Below are positions 26,215 through 29,844 of a DNA stretch of 29,844 nt, one piece after another. Source of the DNA: JAQICB01 sp046482735 (lineage in GTDB: Bacteria > Bacteroidota > Bacteroidia > Bacteroidales > UBA1715); the NCBI GenBank assembly GCA_046482735.1, contig JAWOEL010000030.1, positions 1 through 29,844 of the forward strand, given 5' to 3'. The number at the start of each line of letters is the position of its first letter. Within the stretch, counting starts at the first letter, position 1. The notes below the pieces were generated by a model. It was not told the origin of the DNA, searched no databases, and saw nothing but the letters and a program-made list of their open reading frames with translations. Made by a program: the position numbers and the translations under genes.

Positions 26215-29200
26215 ATGAAATCACAATTTGCACATCATATTTTACGGAATATGCCCTCTATATACTACATTATTGATGTGGCAAATTTTCAAATTGTGGA
26301 AACCAATGATTCTTCGGATATTCAGATGCCGTGCTATGAATATTTTCACAATTTACATGACCCCTGTTTTATTCACAATTTATCATGCCCTATTACAGAA
26401 TGTCGTGCTCATGCCGGTCATACAAAAGGGATATATGATGATGATGGTGCATTAACACATGTTGTTGTTTTTTATTATGCTGATGAGTATGGAAATATGT
26501 ATCAAGATGCTTCTGATAGCGTGATTGATTTACGAAATATGCAGTTGGTTTTGGAACATTTCATGTTTCCGGTGTTTGTACAAAATGAAAAACATCAATT
26601 AGTTTTTCAAAATAAATCTGCAAAAGAATTGCATGACGACGTGCGAACAAAAATTTTTCGTGTATGTGCTCAATACAATGCTGATTGCATTGATGTTAAA
26701 GATGTTATATCAATACAAGATGAGACATATAAAATTATTTGCAATCCTATTTATAAACAGGACGAGCTTTTGTATTATGTATTTTTTGTGCAAGATATTT
26801 CTTTGTATTGGAATGCTGAACGTACAATAATCGAAAACGAAAAAAAATATCGTCAGTTATTTAATAGTTACATTTCGGGTTTTGCCGTACAAGAACTCAT
26901 ATATGATGAGTATAATTCTGTTGTTGATTATTTGTTTCTTGAAGTAAATCCGGCTTTTGAGCGAATTATAGGTGTCGGTAAAGATTGTGTGATAGGCAAA
27001 ACTATATTTGAGTTAATGCCGGATTTTAATCAGGATTTGTTACAGGTATATACAAAAGTTGCAGAAACAGGTGAATCTACTACTATTGAATATTACGTTA
27101 AAGAATTAGACAAATATTTTGAAATATATGTATATCAACCCAAAAAAGGACAATTTGCAACAATTTTTAACGACATAACCACGTGTAAACAAGCAATTAA
27201 TCTGCTTACAGAAAGTGAAAGCCGCCTTATGAAAATTATTGAACATGCTCCTGATGCTATTTATGTAATAAATGCTGATTGGAAAATTGTTCAAACTAAT
27301 CCCAAAGCATCCATTGATACAGGATACAGCCGTGAAGAACTGGAATCTTTGTATATATATACTATTGATCAGACATTTGCAGATAATAAAGACTATTGTA
27401 CAGATGTATGGAAAATGCTTGATAATTCTCCAACAGTTACAGTAGAGTCTACACATCGGCGAAAAGATGGTTCAATGTTTCCGGTTGAAGTAACTGCAAG
27501 AAGTTTGTATATTCATGGAAAAAAACATGCTATTTCTTTTATACGTGATATTTCTGAGCGAGTGCAAAGCAGAAAACAAATAGCTCAGTATAATGACCGT
27601 TTAGAAAGCTTGTATACTATTTCGCAATATTCATACGATAATAAAAAAGATTTTTTAGATTATGTGTTATCTCAGGCTTTACAAATAACAAATAGTTCAA
27701 TAGGGTATATATATGAATATAACGAAGATACCGAAATATTTACCCTGAATTCCTGGTCGCAAAATGTTAATAAGAATTGTGCAATTACACATAAAAAAGA
27801 CGTATATAAACTTTCTGAAACCGGAATGTGGGGAAACGTAGTTCGGTATACAAAACCATGTATTGATAATAATTATTCGAATTCTACACCTTCTCACAAA
27901 AAAGGATTACCTAAAGGACATGTTCCATTACATAATTTTTTATCAATTCCTATTTTTAATAATGATTCAATTGTTGCTGTGATTGGTGTTGCCAACAAAG
28001 AAAAAGATTATACCGAATCAGACAGTAAACAGTTGCAAGTACTAATGCAAGGTGCATGGGTTATTCTTGAACGACATACATTGGTTGATGAGTTACTTGT
28101 GGCAAAAGAAAAAGCTGAACAAAGCAATGAAATAAAAACAGCCTTTTTGGCAAACATCAGTCATGAAATTCGCACACCTATGAATGCTATTTTAGGGTTT
28201 ACCGATTTATTGGATACAGAAATAATTTCAGCTGAAGAACGCAGTCATTTTATAGCGGTTATTAAACAATCAGGACATCAGTTACTCACGTTAATTAATG
28301 ATATTATTGATGTTGCAAAAATTTCCGCACAGGTTATTGAACCCGAAAATCAAGTATGTAATTTGCCAGAAATTATACATGATTCGATTGATATAGTAAA
28401 ACAACAGCATTATTTAAAAATAAAGTCACATATACATATTCAAACAAATTTAAGCACAGAATTAAAAGATGTATATCTTATTTCAGATCAGGTACGATTA
28501 CAACAAATTTTCACAAATTTAATAAGTAATGCTGTGAAATATACAGAGAACGGTTGGGTGCTTATAGGTGCAGAATCACCAAAAAACGGGTATGTCACCT
28601 TTTATGTACAAGACACCGGTATAGGTATTTCACAGGAGAAACATGAAGAAATTTTTGATTTATTTAATCAACTGCAACAAGATGCACATATTGAAGGTAC
28701 AGGCATAGGGTTAAGTATAGTGCAAGGATTAGTAAAAATTCTCGGTGGAAGGGTTTGGGTAGAATCCCAAGTTGGAAAAGGTGCTACATTTTATTTTACA
28801 CTACCATATAAAGTAGATAAAAATTATGCACGTATGCTCAAAGAACGCACACAAAACACCCAATACGATTGGTCTGCATATACCATGTATATTGCAGAAG
28901 ATGAAGTAACTTCATATGAATTTCTAACTATTTTGTTAGAACCTACGGGTATTACATTGTTTCATGCTTTAAATGGAGAGCAACTTATTGACATGGTACA
29001 AGAAAAGGTTCCGGATATAATTTTGTTAGATATTAATATGCCGGAAATGAACGGCAAAGATGTTCTCAAATGGCTTGATGAGAAAAATATTACAATTCCG
29101 GTAATTGCACAAACAGCTTATTCTTTGCCCGAAGATATTGCATTTTTAAAAAATCTTGGTTGTTCAGAACATATAGCTAAACCAGTTCAGAAAGATGAAT

Positions 29201-29238
29201 TATTCCAAAAAATAGCCACATATTTAAAAATCAAATAG
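26215..29238 (+). CDS. Soluble hybrid histidine kinase: Cys-rich PAS, PAS, PAS, GAF, HisKA, HATPase, receiver
   Basis: The protein has 1007 residues and no membrane helix, so it senses in the cytosol. The N-terminal PAS-like region has a Cys/His cluster (Cys40, Cys51, His54, Cys58, Cys63, His66, His69) around CYEYFHNLHDPC. Two more PAS domains follow (about 215-325; about 335-450, with ERVQSRKQ at the end), then a GAF domain (about 460-620). The H-box is canonical (NISHEIRTPMNAILGF, His650), the ATPase domain is intact (NLISNAVKYT, DTGIGIS, GTGIGLSIVQ), and the receiver has AEDE, phospho-Asp939 (LLDINMP) and the AKPVQ lysine. No output domain is present. The gene starts 15 bases after ruvB. 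Confidence 0.93.
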   Translation: MKSQFAHHILRNMPSIYYIIDVANFQIVETNDSSDIQMPCYEYFHNLHDPCFIHNLSCPITECRAHAGHTKGIYDDDGALTHVVVFYYADEYGNMYQDASDSVIDLRNMQLVLEHFMFPVFVQNEKHQLVFQNKSAKELHDDVRTKIFRVCAQYNADCIDVKDVISIQDETYKIICNPIYKQDELLYYVFFVQDISLYWNAERTIIENEKKYRQLFNSYISGFAVQELIYDEYNSVVDYLFLEVNPAFERIIGVGKDCVIGKTIFELMPDFNQDLLQVYTKVAETGESTTIEYYVKELDKYFEIYVYQPKKGQFATIFNDITTCKQAINLLTESESRLMKIIEHAPDAIYVINADWKIVQTNPKASIDTGYSREELESLYIYTIDQTFADNKDYCTDVWKMLDNSPTVTVESTHRRKDGSMFPVEVTARSLYIHGKKHAISFIRDISERVQSRKQIAQYNDRLESLYTISQYSYDNKKDFLDYVLSQALQITNSSIGYIYEYNEDTEIFTLNSWSQNVNKNCAITHKKDVYKLSETGMWGNVVRYTKPCIDNNYSNSTPSHKKGLPKGHVPLHNFLSIPIFNNDSIVAVIGVANKEKDYTESDSKQLQVLMQGAWVILERHTLVDELLVAKEKAEQSNEIKTAFLANISHEIRTPMNAILGFTDLLDTEIISAEERSHFIAVIKQSGHQLLTLINDIIDVAKISAQVIEPENQVCNLPEIIHDSIDIVKQQHYLKIKSHIHIQTNLSTELKDVYLISDQVRLQQIFTNLISNAVKYTENGWVLIGAESPKNGYVTFYVQDTGIGISQEKHEEIFDLFNQLQQDAHIEGTGIGLSIVQGLVKILGGRVWVESQVGKGATFYFTLPYKVDKNYARMLKERTQNTQYDWSAYTMYIAEDEVTSYEFLTILLEPTGITLFHALNGEQLIDMVQEKVPDIILLDINMPEMNGKDVLKWLDEKNITIPVIAQTAYSLPEDIAFLKNLGCSEHIAKPVQKDELFQKIATYLKIK

Positions 29239-29279
29239 TTTTTTTATATTGAAAAATAGGTATAGAAAAATCTATTATA

Positions 29280-29287
29280 TATTTTTG
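29280..29287 (+). promoter_or_regulatory. -7 promoter box of the LutA-like gene
   Basis: TATTTTTG fits TAnnTTTG and would start transcription about 15 bases before the ATG at 29309. No good -33 box is seen. Confidence 0.4.
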
Positions 29288-29308
29288 TAAGTCTAATACG
29301 TAAAGTAC

Positions 29309-29844
29309 ATGCATGTAGATATTTTTATTCCTTGTTTTATTGATCAATTTTTTCCTGATACCGGCTTTAATATGATTAAATTATTAGAGTATGCGGGATG
29401 TACTACTCATTATAACCCTAACCAAACGTGTTGCGGGCAACCTTCATACAATGCAGGATATGTACAAGAAACACACAAATTGGCAGATAAATTTTTATCA
29501 GATTTTGCAGGAGATACTGTTATTGTAAGTCCGGGTGGATCGTGTACCGGATTTGTAAAAAATAATTATGCATCATTGTTTGAATCTCCGGAACAAAAAT
29601 CAAAAGCCCGGAATCTGGGAAAAAGAATATATGATATAACAGATTTTTTGGTAAATGTTCTGCACGTTACCGATTTTAAATCTGTTTTCCCGTATAAAGT
29701 TACGGTGCATACTTCCTGTTCGGCATTACGAGAGTACGGGTTGGCACAAGAACCATTCATTTTATTACAAAACGTTTCTGGTATTGAATTAGTAGAACTA
29801 CCCGATGCAGAGGTATGCTGTGGTTTTGGTGGAACATTTTCTAT
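29309..29844 (+). CDS. lutA: LutA-like (Fe-S)-binding protein (3' end beyond window)
   Basis: I translated 178 codons from the ATG at 29309; the frame is open to the window edge. It begins MHVDIFIPCFIDQFFPDTGF and shows two cysteine-rich CCG-type blocks: TCCGQPSYNAGY with VSPGGSCTGFVK, and later HTSCSALREYG followed by AEVCCGFGGTFS at the edge. These are the conserved blocks of LutA/YkgE proteins, the small Fe-S subunit of the LutABC lactate oxidation complex (lactate to pyruvate). LutA is about 240 residues, so some 60 are missing. LutB and LutC genes would be expected directly to the right. A related heterodisulfide reductase-like role is possible but less likely. Confidence 0.88.
   Translation, partial: MHVDIFIPCFIDQFFPDTGFNMIKLLEYAGCTTHYNPNQTCCGQPSYNAGYVQETHKLADKFLSDFAGDTVIVSPGGSCTGFVKNNYASLFESPEQKSKARNLGKRIYDITDFLVNVLHVTDFKSVFPYKVTVHTSCSALREYGLAQEPFILLQNVSGIELVELPDAEVCCGFGGTFS

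Noticed and set aside
1..29844. Insertion sequences, CRISPR arrays, tRNA genes, phage or toxin-antitoxin genes
   Set aside because: I looked for transposase motifs, regularly spaced repeats, tRNA arms and small paired genes, and found none that could be supported.

Overview
The window is about one-third G+C by eye. It looks like chromosomal DNA of a free-living or environmental member of the Bacteroidota with a type IX secretion system (T9SS). The evidence is a gliding-motility-type C-terminal sorting domain, a long two-component β-propeller sensor, a DUF2027-Smr protein, a PiT transporter with a C-terminal PhoU-like region, and several promoters of the Bacteroidota type (TTTG, about 19-21 bases, TAnnTTTG). 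Only one ribosome binding site looks like a Shine-Dalgarno sequence. I saw no tRNA, insertion sequence, integrase or CRISPR array.

Layout, left part (1-10,400). Position 1 cuts through a minus-strand reading frame that joins the start of an ice-binding-like (DUF3494) lipoprotein in frame to the C-terminal half of an O-antigen ligase. This is the oddest object here and may be an assembly join. A coiled-coil lipoprotein, the RNase P RNA (rnpB) and queA follow on the minus strand. queA diverges from a DUF2027-Smr gene, and then comes a 1383-residue propeller hybrid kinase. Tail-to-tail with it is a short membrane histidine kinase, then a Spy/CpxP-like periplasmic protein with its own strong terminator.

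Middle part (10,640-21,290), all plus strand. lpxH, fetA, fetB and a cation diffusion facilitator (CDF) gene are tightly packed, which suggests an operon for lipid A synthesis plus metal export. A T9SS cargo-type protein and an O-antigen ligase follow, then a SPOR-domain protein, an AsmA-family protein and a membrane histidine kinase coupled to asmA by a one-base overlap.

Right part (21,290-29,844). A minus-strand pair, porin then PiT transporter, probably carries phosphate across both membranes. A PhoP-box-like direct repeat lies upstream and a long-loop terminator downstream. ruvB diverges from it and is followed after 15 bases by a PAS/GAF hybrid kinase. The window ends inside a LutA-like Fe-S protein.

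Four histidine kinases lie in 30 kb, and neither hybrid kinase has a DNA-binding output domain. The propeller hybrid has lost the usual H-box motif while keeping a complete receiver; its convergent neighbour has an intact H-box and no receiver, so they could complement each other. No clearly new multi-gene system is evident. The best leads are the chimeric lipoprotein-ligase frame, the degenerate kinase and its possible partner, the phosphate operon with its putative operator, and the Cys/His-rich proteins.
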